From positions 248,001 through 312,000 of the forward strand of contig JAOTOM010004780.1 of NCBI GenBank assembly GCA_034440615.1: a stretch of 64,000 bases of DNA, read 5' to 3'. This document shows positions 12,044 to 24,090 of the stretch, piece by piece (positions within the stretch are counted from its first letter, which is position 1; each line of letters begins with the position of its first letter). The notes beneath the pieces were generated by a model that saw only the letters and a program-made list of their open reading frames with translations, did no database searches and was not told where the DNA came from. Made by a program: the position numbers and the translations under genes. This DNA comes from Ashinkailepas kermadecensis. Lineage: Eukaryota > Arthropoda > Thecostraca > Neolepadidae.

Positions 12044-14750
12044 TGATAATTTTTTACATCACTTTCTTTTTGACATTAAGTACCAATGAATAGCTTTAGT
12101 CCAGGCTATTAGTGAGCTCGGAGTCTTTAGAAGCGCTCATGGCTCTTGGGAGCAACACTGCCCACTGGTAAAGGCCGCGGATACAGTACCGACATCATCA
12201 AACAACCAACAAAGATCATAGAAAAGCACTTATTAATGGGCAATATCCACACATGTTTGCACTTCGCACTTTTACTTCAGTTAGCTTTTTGACATCACCC
12301 CCCCCCGCGCACCCTATAAATAATCACTTTCAGGACATAGCTCCGATCGGATAACGAAATTATCAGTTTCCAATTATAACACATGAACTTTTCGAGACCA
12401 TTGCGTGCCTCCTCTCTGTGTGCCCATGAAGAGACAGAAGGGGATCCTGCTACTGGGGATTTAATTGAGTAATTTTCAACTCATGCCTTTCACGATTTGT
12501 TACGCCGTCGTCTAACTAGGTCAGCGAGAGTAAGTCAGTCAGCAGCAGGTCATGACCCAGATCGTGTCCCACGACATAAAACAAGAGACAGGAGCTGTTG
12601 CGCCTCAGGTTGTTGCCTGACAGACGGTCACCAATTCTTGGAGATTTGGTAGCCAGTCACCGGAAAATTCAAGTTAAACCAGCCACTGCATCAGACAAGT
12701 TTCCGGCTTTAGAGAAAATTGCAAAGAATGTCATGAAGTGTGAACTAAAACTAAATTTAGCGCCATTTCGCATTCATCGCGCTTATAGCTACAACATTTT
12801 GAGAAGATAAACACTGCTGAAGGTGAATGACTACTAAATCAACACATTTTGTTTCCTGTGATGTGCAAGCCTTTGGCATCACAATGACCACCCGGCCTGT
12901 TTCATGCGTTTAAATAATACACTACAGGATGCACCTCATGATTTATCATGAGATTAAACACTAATAACCAAATGACCGGAACCATATAGGACACAGGCTT
13001 CTTACAAAGAAACCTGGTACAAACTGAATCCACGGTGGAATGGCATTTTGTAAAGCGTACCACACCCTCAGTAACGCATAACATACATAACATGGCGAAT
13101 CCAGCAGACTTGTTTGGGGCGCAAACCGTAACTCCAGGGCAGATAGTTCCAGCGACTGAACATATACTGACGCTTCTTAAGAGTTCGGAACAGACAAAAT
13201 GCATTGGGAGTGTTCACGGCAGAAGCGTATTTAAACTAACTTACTCAAATTAGTTTTTCCGTGCAATCACGAATATTTGGTTGATTAGTTCCGAGAGCAT
13301 GGCTCAAATGATTTATTTTCGATTCCTCAGCTGGCTCTAATTCCCTCTATTCCTCTAAGCTGGGAGGAATTAATAGGGACTTTGACAGGGAATGGAGAAG
13401 CGGGAGGCGAGGGCACATCAGGGTGTGGCATGCGACCTGCTGACACGAGATGTGCGAAGCACGCGCCGCTGTGCACTATGACGAGTGCCATGCGACTCAT
13501 TTGACGAACGAAAACAGCCAACAACTCGAATTACAAATAGTTAAGAATCGCCGTCATTGGTCATTGAGACCAGACCATTTCGGAAATGTTATAGGGCGAA
13601 GTTTCGAGCTATGAAGAGCGAACAGACATTTCGGTACAACACGAAAGTGTAGCGAACAACACTTTCGGCGTTGCGCACCTATCTTTCGGAATTTGACATG
13701 CTGCTTGGCAGCGCCTCCTGCTGGCCAGGAAAGGAAGACTCCAGCCAGTGCGGGTCACGTAAACAGCCTCGGCGCTGCGCATAGCCTGGAGCAGAGGTCA
13801 ACGCCCGAGGCGTCACAGCTGGCGTGTTCAATGGCGGTCAAAGGGTTACTCGTGCGGTCAAAGGCCATGGGACGAACACCGATTATAGGGCAACGGTGGC
13901 ATTCACGGAGCGTGTCGTACAACTCAACCAAGTATATTTCTGTCGGAACACAGTTCACGCGAGGCGACTCATCCCAGCGCTCGCTGTGGATTTAATGAAA
14001 TTGTATTTCAAACACCAGCATGTACTGTCGATTTGTGGGTCGTGTAGAGGCCAAGACTAACGTGTGGACTAGCCAGGGCTACCAGTTAGATTTGGAAGTG
14101 TCGGGCAATGATGTAAACCTCTGGCCACAGTCGCGTCATGACTCAGAGCTTCTGCAGATGAACGGGAGGAGCACGAGTGCGTTCACATGACTTGCACAAA
14201 CCACGAGCGAGTCGTTCGAGCATGACTAGGTGCAGGTCAAATACTTACTTACACAAGGCAGACAAAAGTGCCAGCTTCGGGAAGATTCAAATGGCATTGT
14301 TATTGTTGCAATGTAGATAATTGTTTTATGCTGTGTGCTAATTTTGCTTATCTCTCAACCAAGACATTAAGCACTATTTACAGGTATGCATCATAAAAAT
14401 CACAACTGAAACCATAACAGCCGCCTGATCAAAGGACGGCTTTCCAAATTGATGTTCGCCTACGAAAGTTATTGTCAATGCTAAGCAGTACTCCGGAATA
14501 AAAAAGCACCGCGCATGTCGGACGCAAACAGTCCCGCGCAAGCAGAAGAAATACAGGGAATAGCCGACCTAATGAAAGCATCCTGGATGAGCGATTTTTC
14601 TCAGACCAGAAAAACTGACGCTCCGAAAATTCAACTTCGCCGTAACTGCGGAAATGGAGTGGGCCATGACGCTCCCGACACACTTCAAATGCGTCCGTTG
14701 CTGCAACATCATCCAGTCTAGACCCGTGCGAGAACCCGCGAAACAAAACG
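12044..14750. other. Unannotated stretch
   Basis: No gene recognised. A C-run is at 12299-12307. The open frames (the longest is 109 aa, minus strand, 14429-14758) show no known motif. Composition becomes GC-richer from about 14640. Confidence 0.35.
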
Positions 14751-15300
14751 GCAGGCAACAGTTGGCTTGGTGCTGCTATGCAAAATCAGCCAAGCGAGGC
14801 ACGGTCAATTACGGAACGCGGCCCCCAGACTACAAAGCAGCGCGCGCCCCACTCACCGGTCGATAGTCTGGTCCTCTCGGCTGGCGGCCCGCAGCCATCC
14901 CTTTCGGCCCGCGTGGCGAGACGGCGCGCGCTTCCGAGTGGGAAAATCTCGCCGCCAGGTCTGGATCCAACACGCCAGGTGCGGCACCGAGCATCCGCCG
15001 GCCATTCTCCTCACGCACACGCAGGAGCGCGCCCCGCCCGCCACCCTCCTCCACAGCCGGCCAAAACTGCGCCGCCGGCCGACGGCAGCTCCGACATCGG
15101 CGGCGTCATCCCGCCCGATGTGACGTCACACCCACACGCACTGCGCTGCGCCGCGCGCAGAACTCTAGTGATGCCAATCCATGCAGCCGAGAGCCCGCAC
15201 CAGGAGCCGGTCGGGCCCGCGCCAGGGCGGAAGGGCCATTCTATAAGCCTATAAATCTAGTCTGGTGACCTGCGCGTACTGCTCGTTGACATGGGTGAGC
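14750..15300 (+). promoter_or_regulatory. CpG-rich stretch ending in TATA-like site (putative promoter)
   Basis: About 14780-15210 is visibly rich in GC and CpG. It is followed by two TATA-like motifs, TATAAG at 15242 and TATAAATC at 15250. About 40 bp further is ATG at 15291 directly followed by G|GTGAGC, a good splice-donor match at 15294/15295. This is the arrangement expected of a TATA promoter with a short first coding exon on the plus strand. It is only an arrangement of short motifs, and I see no second exon. A CpG-rich transposon fragment would look similar. Confidence 0.22.
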
Positions 15301-15311
15301 GGCCATCTGCA

Positions 15312-15339
15312 TGTGTGTGTGTGTGTGTGTGTGTGTGTT
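15312..15339. repeat. (TG)n microsatellite
   Basis: About 14 uninterrupted TG dinucleotides. Confidence 0.95.
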
Positions 15340-15460
15340 CTTTTTGTGTTTGGGTTGTGTGATCTAATGTGCCGCTTGTGAGTGGCGAAATTCTCCGCCC
15401 GTGACGAGGGCAAACTCTAATCGGGATTTTAGGCTCATTCTTTTCACACCAATCGTCATA

Positions 15461-15680
15461 CGACGAGTGTTGGAGTGGGAACACGCCCCCCCCCCGTGAA
15501 GCCCCCGAGTGACGGAATCCATGGGCGTATGACAACTGTTGGAGTGGGGACACCCCCGTGACCCCCCCCCCCCGTGAAGCCCCGAGTGACGGAATCCATG
15601 GGCGTACAAGTGTTGGAGTGGGGACACGCCCCCCCCCTGTGAAGCCCCGTGTGACGGAATCCATGGGAGTACGACAAGTG
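15461..15680. repeat. ~70-bp minisatellite, three copies
   Basis: Three imperfect copies of a ~70-bp unit (GTTGGAGTGGGGACACGCCC, a C-run, GTGAAGCCCCGAGTGACGGA, ATCCATGGGCGTA). They start near 15469, 15538 and 15612. Length differences come mainly from the C-run. Confidence 0.85.
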
Positions 15681-15791
15681 TTCGCGCCTTCGGCACCACG
15701 AGCAGCTCACGATGAAGAACATCGCGCAGGAAAACACGCCTGCGACGGATAGTCGACGTCAGGAATAACTAACCGTCTTCATGCGCCCATC

Positions 15792-16026
15792 CATTGGCGG
15801 ATCCACGGGGGCGAAAGGGGCCATGCCTCCCCTCGCCCAAGGGGTCAATTTTTGCCATCTTGCACCAACGTGGAATTTTCTCGAAATCTAAGAACATAAA
15901 CATTTTATGTCATAAAATTGCCTTAGGCAGACCCGACGACCGTGAGCTGTTCAAATCGATGAGTTTTTCGAAAGCAGATAGGTTTGTTGAGGTTTCCCCC
16001 AAGCCAGGCTATTGGATTCGCCCCCG
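15792..16026. mobile_element. hAT-like MITE, perfect 8-bp TSD
   Basis: Left end CATTGGCGGATCCA; right end reverse-complemented CGGGGGCGAATCCA (10 of 14 match). It is flanked by identical 8-mers CGCCCATC at 15784-15791 and 16027-16034. At 235 bp it is non-coding. The ends place it with the CANTGGCGGATCCA group seen at 16203, 16721 and 53057. Confidence 0.75.
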
Positions 16027-16202
16027 CGCCCATCCACTTCATCCCATAAGCCTACCCAGCAATCATTTGCTGCCGCTGTACTTTTAAGCAACACAAGCAT
16101 AGGTATTACCAAGTGTGTGATTGTGCCGAATGTGCACACTATATCCGGAGCCTCAACGAGAGGCGATCTTGACTTTCCTCCTGGAAATAAGTTCAACATT
16201 GC

Positions 16203-17370
16203 CACTGGCGGATCCAGGGGGGCATTCCGGCCATGCCCCCCCAAGCGCTTCATCTTAGTAGTATCTTTTGGCCCCCCAAACCAACGAGAGTAAACTGAAT
16301 TAAAATGCAGTAATCTTTGCTGAGGTTAAAAAATAGCATTCCGGGTGAAATAATCTCCAATTTTACAGGTATTTTTTTAATAATTTTTTCGAAGCACAAT
16401 ATGGTAGTATAGTAGATTCTGACATATCGAGGGTTCTATGCTGTTGAAGTTCTGCTTGCAGCAACAGATGACGAAATCAGCAGTTTCATTATTCCTTCGT
16501 CAGATAGGTTCATGAAGTTTGTTTAGCCAGTAACGGGCAAGTGGACCCAGTGAGCCAGATTTCGAAAGCGGAATTTGAACAGGATGTTTTGTGCGAGTGA
16601 CCAGTTGAGATCAGTTGAGCAGCATGTTTCGTATGTTGGTGTTGGGGTTGCTAAGATGAACAGACAGGCTACATTGACTGATTTTTTTCAAGAAGAATAG
16701 CAACAGGAGGTATGTATTTACACTGGCGGATCCAGGGAGGGGCTATTCCGACCATGCCCCCCCGAAGCGCTTAAAAGGGGGGGCCATGGTGCCTTTTGGC
16801 CCCCCGAAACCAACAGAAGTCAACTAAATTAAAATGCAGTAACCTTTGCCGAGGTTAAAAAGTAGCGTCTGGATGAAAGAATCTCCAATTGTAAATTTAA
16901 AAAAAAAATTGTTTGGAAGCCAGTGTGGTAGCATAGTAGATTCTAACACACATCGAGGGTTCCATGCTCTAAGTTCTGCTTACAGCAAGAGTTGACAAAA
17001 TCGGATCCGCCAGTGTGTACTCGTGCATGAACGTTGATGTGGTACAAGACGTTGAACGAGAACGTGAACGTTTTGGTAAGCAAGAACAAAAATCCGGTAA
17101 CTTAGAAATGGTGGAGGTAGGCTGGGGCCCCTACACAGGAAACTATGTTGTCAATTATTATTTTTTCCTTCAGATGGGCCCCTTTGCCAAATAATGGTCT
17201 AAATCCGGTGCTTTTAACCAAAAATAGCGGGAGAAGGGGCACCCTCCAAATCCGTTCGACTCCTCCCCTGATGTAATTCCTAGGTACGCCACTGGGGGAG
17301 GGGGAGGGTAGGGGCTGACGCCGAAAACCGAAAGTTGGCCCCCCAAACCGGTGGGCTAGATCCGCCAGTG
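16203..17370. mobile_element. hAT-like non-autonomous element, 1.17 kb, perfect TSD
   Basis: Starts CACTGGCGGATCC and ends GATCCGCCAGTG. The flanking 8-mers AACATTGC at 16195-16202 and 17371-17378 are identical. No transposase frame is present. Its first ~280 bp are homologous to the whole of the MITE nested at 16721-17015. Its last ~100 bp recur in inverted orientation at 19496-19620. Confidence 0.9.
16721..17015. mobile_element. Nested MITE, internal-deletion derivative of its host family
   Basis: Begins CACTGGCGGATCCAGGG and ends CGGATCCGCCAGTG, giving 13-bp perfect TIRs. It lies inside the element at 16203-17370. Its body aligns with 16203-16480 of the host, but where the host continues into unique internal sequence this copy joins directly to the right TIR. 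Flanks are TGTATTTA and TGTACTCG (5 of 8 match), a possibly decayed TSD. Confidence 0.8.
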
Positions 17371-17677
17371 AACATTGCCTGTGGCGTACATTAGGTATCC
17401 TAGACTAAAAGCAGTGCACACCCCCATTGGAAAAAAATGTATTACAAAGATCTATTTCTTCTCCCCGCGCAACCTGTCAAACTTCACCCCCTACAGTTTC
17501 GCATGAATATCATTAAAAATCAAGGGAGTAGCCAGGAACTGACCGCGAAAGGCACGGGTCGTACGAGGAAGCTCAGTATATCCTCATAATTGCAAATAAT
17601 CCCGGAATTCCTCCACTATGTAGTCACAAGGGTTAATATATTTCTTTTTTAATCCTCCCAAGGACCACAGTCGCAAC

Positions 17678-17831
17678 CAGGGTTGGAAATCTCTCACGAA
17701 GTCAGGGGGTGAAATCCCTTATTTTCAAGACATATTTTCAGATTGAATAAGGGAAATAACAGCTTAATATTAGCAGGTTGTCAAACCAGGGGGGTCCAGA
17801 CTCCCCGACCCACCCGGGATCTCGAACCATG
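17678..17831 (+). mobile_element. Small MITE, family C copy 1
   Basis: Begins CAGGGTTGGAAATCTCTC; the right end reverse-complemented is CATGGTTCGAGATCCC. It aligns with 37994-38145 along its length, including the shared TTTTCAAG-CATATTTTCAGATTGAA core. Flanking 8-mers match poorly (GTCGCAAC and GTCCTATT), so this copy is recognised by homology to the other. Confidence 0.65.
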
Positions 17832-18059
17832 GTCCTATTATACACCCACTTCCTTTAAGTTGCCGGATTTCGTCAAAATCAACCACTCTATTTGAAGTCA
17901 AGGAGCTATGAAATCACAACTGGGAACGCCTCAGGCGGTTTTTTTGCGAAAGTAAGTTTTTCCTTGGTTAATATCGATATTATTGTTTTGCAATTCGCTA
18001 ATATTTTGTACTAACCATCCTCTGTCGAAGATGGTGACCCGCTGGGGAGGATGTATTCC

Positions 18060-18400
18060 TCCAGATCTCATTGCCCCGTAAATTACCAGAGGTCCTTGAA
18101 ATTCACCAGATACCCAAAGGCTCTTTAGCTCCCAGGGGCGCTCTTGAACTCCAGAGATACCCATTATTTCTGGAGCCCTACAACTCCTGCAAGGTTCATC
18201 CAGCCACAAGGAGCTCATATGGCTACCAGGGGCCCTTCGGCTTCAAGAAGCACCTTCAGCTTTAAGACTCCCTCCAGCATCGAGAACTCTTCCATCGAGC
18301 CAAAGGGGTCCATACATGAGCTTCAAGGGGCCCCTCCACCTTCAAAGGGCTCAGTCGGCCTAAGGGACCCGAGCATGTCAAGTGCGCCAGAGGGCTGAAA
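18060..18400. repeat. Degenerate ~20-30-bp tandem array
   Basis: Loosely repeated GC-rich phrases (CTCCAG, GGCTC, AGGGGCCC) at 20-30-bp spacing, similar in style to 1600-1850, 40480-40870 and 53180-54260. Too degenerate to define a consensus by eye. Confidence 0.4.
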
Positions 18401-18716
18401 GAGGCATCTAGAAGTGAAGCTTAAAAAGGTTACCAGAGGACAGGATCCTGTCGAATATTTAATATGGAACGCTTTCGAAGAGCTCCATGTCTTCTTGAAA
18501 AGGCATGTCGTCAAGAAAAAGACTCCGGTTGGATCTTCTTCGGCGTACTTCGTGCGCCGAAGAAGAACTTTTCAAGATAAAATACTGACGATTATCCATT
18601 TCATGACACTTGTTATATTGCCTTTGCATGACTGCCATTCACTACATACTTCTGCAGCTATGCTTCTGTAACATTTATGCGGCTGTGAGATCCACAGCCC
18701 GTTGCTTGTTTCACAT

Positions 18717-18718
<2 letters not shown>

Positions 18719-18797
<79 letters not shown>
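18719..18797. repeat. (TA)n microsatellite
   Basis: About 39 uninterrupted TA dinucleotides. The YIYIYI frames across it are artefacts. Confidence 0.97.
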
Positions 18798-18799
<2 letters not shown>

Positions 18800-19495
18800 C
18801 CTTCCAATTAAAATACAAACATTACCTAACAAATGCCCGACTTCCCTAGCTAGATGCAGTCACGCGACATGTGCTACCGTCCACCTCTTCCGAGTTTGCA
18901 ATAATTACAATATCAAAAGTGGATCAATTACCACCTTCTCACAAATGGTTTCGGCATTGAATTACCCAATACCCAGCCTTGTTCTAGGGTGGGTCACTAG
19001 TCACGGATGAAGACAATCGGGTGATATTTTTATGGGTGATATGAGAAAAATCATCAATATCGAAGACACTAAACAAAATAGCTTGGAGTGCGTCGAGTGA
19101 TTAAGATTGTTCTATGGGAGGGCGCCGCCCACCTAGCGGACAATGCTGCACTACTGACATCTTCTTTCGCTCCTGGCGTGCATGGTCGTTTGTTGTTGAC
19201 CGGAATAGTAAAATATGACATCTTCTGGACCGGCTTGAGCAGAGGATCTTAATTAATGGTTGCACTTTCAAAAATTGACATGAAAATATGCTCACGAATT
19301 GTGTGTTTAGTCACATGTCGTCACCAGGAATCAAACTCAGGTGTGCGTGACTTTCTTCCATAAGATGTCATCGCTGTGCACTTAAAGCATGCGGGACTTG
19401 TGCCCACTACTCAAAGACGAAGTCCTGCTTCGTCGTGAACTGAGGAATGAGGCGACGGTGATCCAGCCTGGCGCAAATGAAGCCACGTCTGGCCA
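18800..19495. other. Unannotated stretch
   Basis: No gene seen. Around 19315-19380 a reverse-complement segment with GTTTGATTCCTGG resembles a Pol III B box, but I could not build a tRNA-like head around it. Confidence 0.3.
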
Positions 19496-19620
19496 CTGGT
19501 GGATATAGCCCACCGGTTTGGTGGGCGAGGGGGGTATTTTGGCGTCAGTCAAACCCTACCCCTTAATGTTGTACCTATGGTTTGTGTCACGGGAGGGGAA
19601 AAGGATTTAGAGGGTTCCCA
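19496..19620 (-). mobile_element. Truncated end of the 16203-17370 hAT family
   Basis: Begins CACTGGTGGATATAGCCCACCGG. It aligns with the reverse complement of the right end of the element at 16203-17370 for about 120 bp. No partner TIR was found downstream, so it is a fragment. Confidence 0.65.
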
Positions 19621-20126
19621 ACCTATCCTTATTTTTTAACGTCATCAGATTTCGACTACCATTTTTCCAAAAGCCTCTTTTTATTAAAATAATTAATGAC
19701 AATATAATGTTCTGTACATGGGGCCCAATTTACCACCATCGTTTCTGAGTCACCAGATTTAAACCAACTCCCCTTGTTCAAAGGTTGTTTTCTGGTGTCT
19801 CTTGATAGGTCAGCTCGCACTGTTAAGCATACTGATTTGTGCAAGCTGCCGCTTCTGCTAAACTTACCGAACTTAGTGATTTGTACATTGTGCAAATCAC
19901 TTTAAAATGTTGAGTTTTCCTGTTTCATACACTTCATGCACCCCACTTGCATGCACTCCCACTTTCATGCAGTCAATAACGCCCGTCACCCGGGCGTCAC
20001 CAGGTCAACGTTCGTGCACGTGTACCCGCCTTGCGCATTCGTCGCATTCGTCACACTTCGTGCGTTTCTGCGATTTCCGTGGTTTCTGCTAGGCTGCCAT
20101 ATGATGGTCTTGTGCCATGCTTGACA

Positions 20127-20300
20127 TCATGGAATGCTTCGTATTGGGGTTTGGTGGGAAAATGCGATGAATTCAAGTCAAGATTATTTGTCTTGTGTCC
20201 ACATTTTCTGGTGGAATGTGAATCCGTACATTGCCGTACTTCATCTTTTTGTCTTCATGAGGTACCATTTGACAGCCCCAGCTCCTGTACGGTTACATAA
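20127..20300 (+). pseudogene. Possible non-LTR reverse transcriptase C-terminal scrap
   Basis: One plus-strand frame reads CPHFLVECESVHCRTSSF. This resembles the cysteine-containing HILVECP-type motif near the C-terminus of many arthropod non-LTR retrotransposon ORF2 proteins, seen better at 44997-45359. The match covers only about 25 residues and lacks the preceding conserved RIGHT-type motif, so it may be coincidence. Confidence 0.22.
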
Positions 20301-20305
20301 CAGTG

Positions 20306-20372
20306 TGTTTCATCTTCATCTTCATTATTCATCTTTTCATCTTCATCTTTTCTCTTCATCTTTTTGTCTAAA
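20306..20372. repeat. Imperfect (TTCATC)n microsatellite
   Basis: About ten imperfect TTCATC/TTTTCATC units. Confidence 0.8.
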
Positions 20373-20379
20373 TATGCTC

Positions 20380-20790
20380 CAAGATCGGCTACCGAACCGA
20401 GCTGCGCGCCGGTTCGGTGCTTTGTGCTCGGATGCGTGGGTTTTTCGTCTACTGACGTGTTTTAGGGCCAGCGCATTTTTGTCCTCCAGCGCGTTTTTGA
20501 GACCCGACGTGCTGATTTACTTTGTATGGGCTCACGGTGTTTTTTGTTTAGGTACCGGCGCGTTTTCGAAGGCTCCGATGTGTTTATGTAATGCCCCGGG
20601 TGCGTTTGTTATGACTATGTCACCTTTTGCGTCTTTTAGGTCCTCATGCCGTCTTTGCGGCCACGGTGTGTTTTGGTGGCCCCAGTGCGTTTTGAGGGTC
20701 GCAGGTGTGTTTTTTTAGGGCTTCCAGTACATGTTCGGGCTCCCGGTGGCTTTGAGGGCAACGCTGTATATATTTGGAGTCCACGACGGG
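20380..20790. repeat. Degenerate ~30-bp array (GTGCGTTTT phrases)
   Basis: GTGCGTTTTTGAGG-like phrases recur at roughly 30-bp spacing with heavy divergence. A 194-aa open frame spans it, but this is a low-information array. Confidence 0.45.
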
Positions 20791-20799
20791 AATTTGTTG

Positions 20800-22700
20800 G
20801 GCCCTGGATAGGAATTTTCGATTGCTTCTCTATATATATTTCCTTCACGAAACAAAAGTTTTAGTATGTTATATTTTGTATTTTATGTTTAGTTAAGGAC
20901 AAATACGTAGTTCACATCAGCCTGGAAAGCCTCGTTCACCCACAGATCACATATTGGAAATATATGTCTTGTCAACATTTACTTTTTTTGACAGGTATTC
21001 ATACGAATGGCATGACGGTTACAAAATAACGGTTACAACACGTAGATATTCCCATTACCTGCTACACTCAGTCTAGTATTTAAAGAAGCAGTAAAATTAG
21101 GTGATATTACCAAGCCAAGTGATGCCAACCTTCCAGTACTCAATACTCTATAAAATGTTGCATCGTGTATTCAATAATCAAACCACATCACTACTATGTT
21201 CATATGTCCAAGCTGTTCAGCTTCAGTCTTCCAAAGTCATGCTAACCTATTACCACCTATAAAAGTACGATACCTACCTAACTGGTCTGCCTTACTATAG
21301 TGTGTTGCGTCACGTTTGTCTTCAGCCTGATTAATGATTACCATGTACGACAATGAACTCGAAAAAGCACCAGGTATTGATATGAATGCAAACTGACACT
21401 GGAAATCACAACAACGTTAGACCATCTATAAACAAGGATGGCCGAAAATAAGGCACGTTAGCAACAGCTACAAGAATCGACAATGAGCTCTTAGCACAGC
21501 AATTATGCATGGTTAATCTTATGAACAGTTTTGCTATTGGATAAGTTTGTTCGTGCATGAGTTGAAATTATTTCGGTATGATTTGAGTTCATCTATATTT
21601 TAGACATCATTTTGTAACGTTATACGTTCAATTTTGTCGACATACCTTTCCTGTCCTTCATTTTATGACGTCACGCGATGATTGATACCATATACCAATC
21701 CAAACATGGGATGCTATTTCAGATTAGTGGCGCAATGACGACGAATTGTGGAAGGAATTCAGGAACTCGGGGTCAGAATGTCCAAGAGTCAGAATGTGAA
21801 GAATGCACACAAGAAGTGGTCTGTGAAACAAGGGCTGACCCGAACATGAATCGTTTCCGACATGAAAGCCTATATTAATAGAACATTCTGAGTGATATAT
21901 TTGTAAAATAATTGCATTATGGCTAATAGTTGGCATAATAGTCAAGCAAATGGACTGGTATGCATCCTGTACCTGTTGCATTATATATATGTTAGGAGAC
22001 AGAAAATTAAAACAATAAAAGATCACTACCTACTTTTTCAACCACCTAAGCCTTTAAGCAAACCTCGAATGGTGATAACACTAATTAATGGGAGCTAACT
22101 ATGGCGGTGCGGCGTTTGGCTGTCATTACTTTTTCCAGTAAATCATGCTATTCCAAGGTTGTTTTTTATGTTGATGCATTAATTAATGATTCATTACTTG
22201 GGCCTTCACGTTCGGTGGCTTTTAATAACGTTAAGACGTCTTAATATCAAGGAGAATATAGTATGGAGACATGGCGTAACAACCGTTGTGGGGCAGGCAA
22301 GATGACCATGGAATATGAATTGTAGAGGATACTATGTGAAGTTTGAAGAATGAGGAATTGTGAGAGTGTTAAGAGTTTTGTTTTGAGAGTGTAATTATGT
22401 TGAATTGTGAATCTAAGAGTATAATTATTAAAATATTGCATCAGCTGTACAGTGTCTTATTTTAGGTATTTGTCAAAGATGACTAAATCGCACCTTGTGC
22501 ATGGCTACAATTTTGCTGTTTTCTTTGGATTACATAGATAATTATTAAGCTGTGCATTTGAATTCATGCATTCTTTTGGAGGCAAGTTGTTAATAATGGA
22601 AGCCAGGCAATTAAAAAATAATTGCTTATTGAGAGAGAGCCTGCCTTTGTCTCGTATTGCCATTCAACCATGGCTGGAGATGCCGGGTGTGTTGGCAGGA
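20800..22700. other. Unannotated AT-rich stretch
   Basis: No gene, TIR pair or tandem array recognised. Open frames of about 100 aa or less have no motif I recognise. Confidence 0.4.
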
Positions 22701-22709
22701 GGGAGTCTG

Positions 22710-22760
22710 GCAGTGGCACAGCCAGGATTTTCCTAAAGGGGTGGCGTGACGAAAAGTACA
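22710..22760 (+). mobile_element. hAT-like left end, unpaired
   Basis: CAGTGGCACAGCCAGGATTT followed by TTCCTAAAGGGG. It closely resembles the start of 34911-35112 and the inverted right end of 54468-54681. The right end was not found, so the element length is unknown. The downstream sequence to about 22870 has similar texture to the interior of 34911-35112. Confidence 0.5.
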
Positions 22761-22869
22761 TGTAATGATAATGATTGCAGCTCGCTTCGCGCGCGGAAAA
22801 TAATTGTTTTGCGATGTGAAAATCTGAAAGTTTCTTGTTTGATCTGGTGTATTTTTGGCTTCGATAAGC

Positions 22870-23490
22870 CCGCAGGTCTTAACAGGGTTTTCTCATCGGG
22901 CATTCGGTCCTTGCATTTGCCACCTCTACTGCATATTCTGCTCAGAGCTCAGAGAGAAGGACGTCGTGCTCCTCCGGCGCGGATATCGTTGATATGTTCA
23001 CAAAAGTTGCATCTTTTCTTCCATCGAGATATAGAGTCTGAAGTTCTGCATCGCGCGGCTTATCAGCCCTCATACTTGCTTCTCTCCCACGAACACGATT
23101 CTTAGCCCGCCAAGTTCTCTTGGCATGCAGATCAAAACGTCTGTCTGGTTTGGTGACACGACCGGCATCTACCACCCATCATGTCTGAGTTAGCCGTGAA
23201 ATTATGACATTTTCCGAAGGCAATGTTTGCATATTAAACTTTGAGCGTTCTGCTATGCAAATATTATAAGAAAAAGGCATATATTTCACTTCCAAAGTGA
23301 TAGCTTTGCTTAATCAACGTTAAAACCACAGCGAGGGCTACTGGTGCGGCCATGTGTTATAGAAACTCGCTTAGACGTCTGACATCACTCCATGTCTATA
23401 TGAAACTGATATTGGCGACTCCACACCGTTTTCTAACTACGTATGTGGCCTTGATTGGTAAGATAATGTCATATCTCCAGACTTAGAGCC
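22870..23490. other. Unannotated stretch
   Basis: No gene or repeat recognised. A 119-aa plus-strand frame (22746-23105) overlaps the transposon-like start and shows no motif. Confidence 0.3.
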
Positions 23491-23900
23491 ATTTTTATCT
23501 AATAGCGTCACGTAGTTCGGCCAATTCGTCACCAGGTGCGCCGCAGGTATTAATGGCACATCATTCGCCCGGCGCGACATCCAAGTATCTTCTTTTAGAA
23601 ATTCCTTTGAATCCATTATTTTTAGTGAGCCCCATTAAAATATCATCCTCTTGCCTGAAATCTCTTCAAAGTGGTCCTGGTAACACATACTAGATTTTTA
23701 TCTAATAGCGTCACGTAGTTCGGCCAATTCGTCACCAGGTGCGCCGCAGGTATTAATGGCACATCATTCGCCCGGCGCGACACCCAAGTATCGTCTTTTT
23801 TAGAAATTCCTTTGAATCCATTGATTTTTAGTGAGCCCCATTAAAATATCATCCTCTTGCCTGAAATCTCTTCAAAAGTGGTCCTGGTAACACATACTAG
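23491..23900. repeat. 203-bp tandem duplication
   Basis: The segment beginning ATTTTTATCTAATAGCGTCA at 23491 recurs at 23694 with only a few differences (a single-base change and small indels). The two copies abut, giving a period of 203 bp. No gene content. Confidence 0.93.
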
Positions 23901-24090
23901 ACTTCAATTCCGACCGGTAAACGCAAAACAACTTGAGACGGAGGGGGAAAATGTTCATGAATGCAAGTCAATTAGAGGCCCGTAAAACGTCTAAAAAAGT
24001 GTTGGAAGGGGCAAAGCCTTTTTTGAAGTATATTCTTACCATGGATCGCCATATAATTAATGTTGCTCTTTCATGAAAAGTGGGGGGCCT

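Noticed and set aside
18610..19010. Open frames with long YIYIYI runs (also at 33545-34024 and 46100-46451)
   Set aside because: They are translations of (TA)n tracts, open on both strands, with no supporting coding signal.
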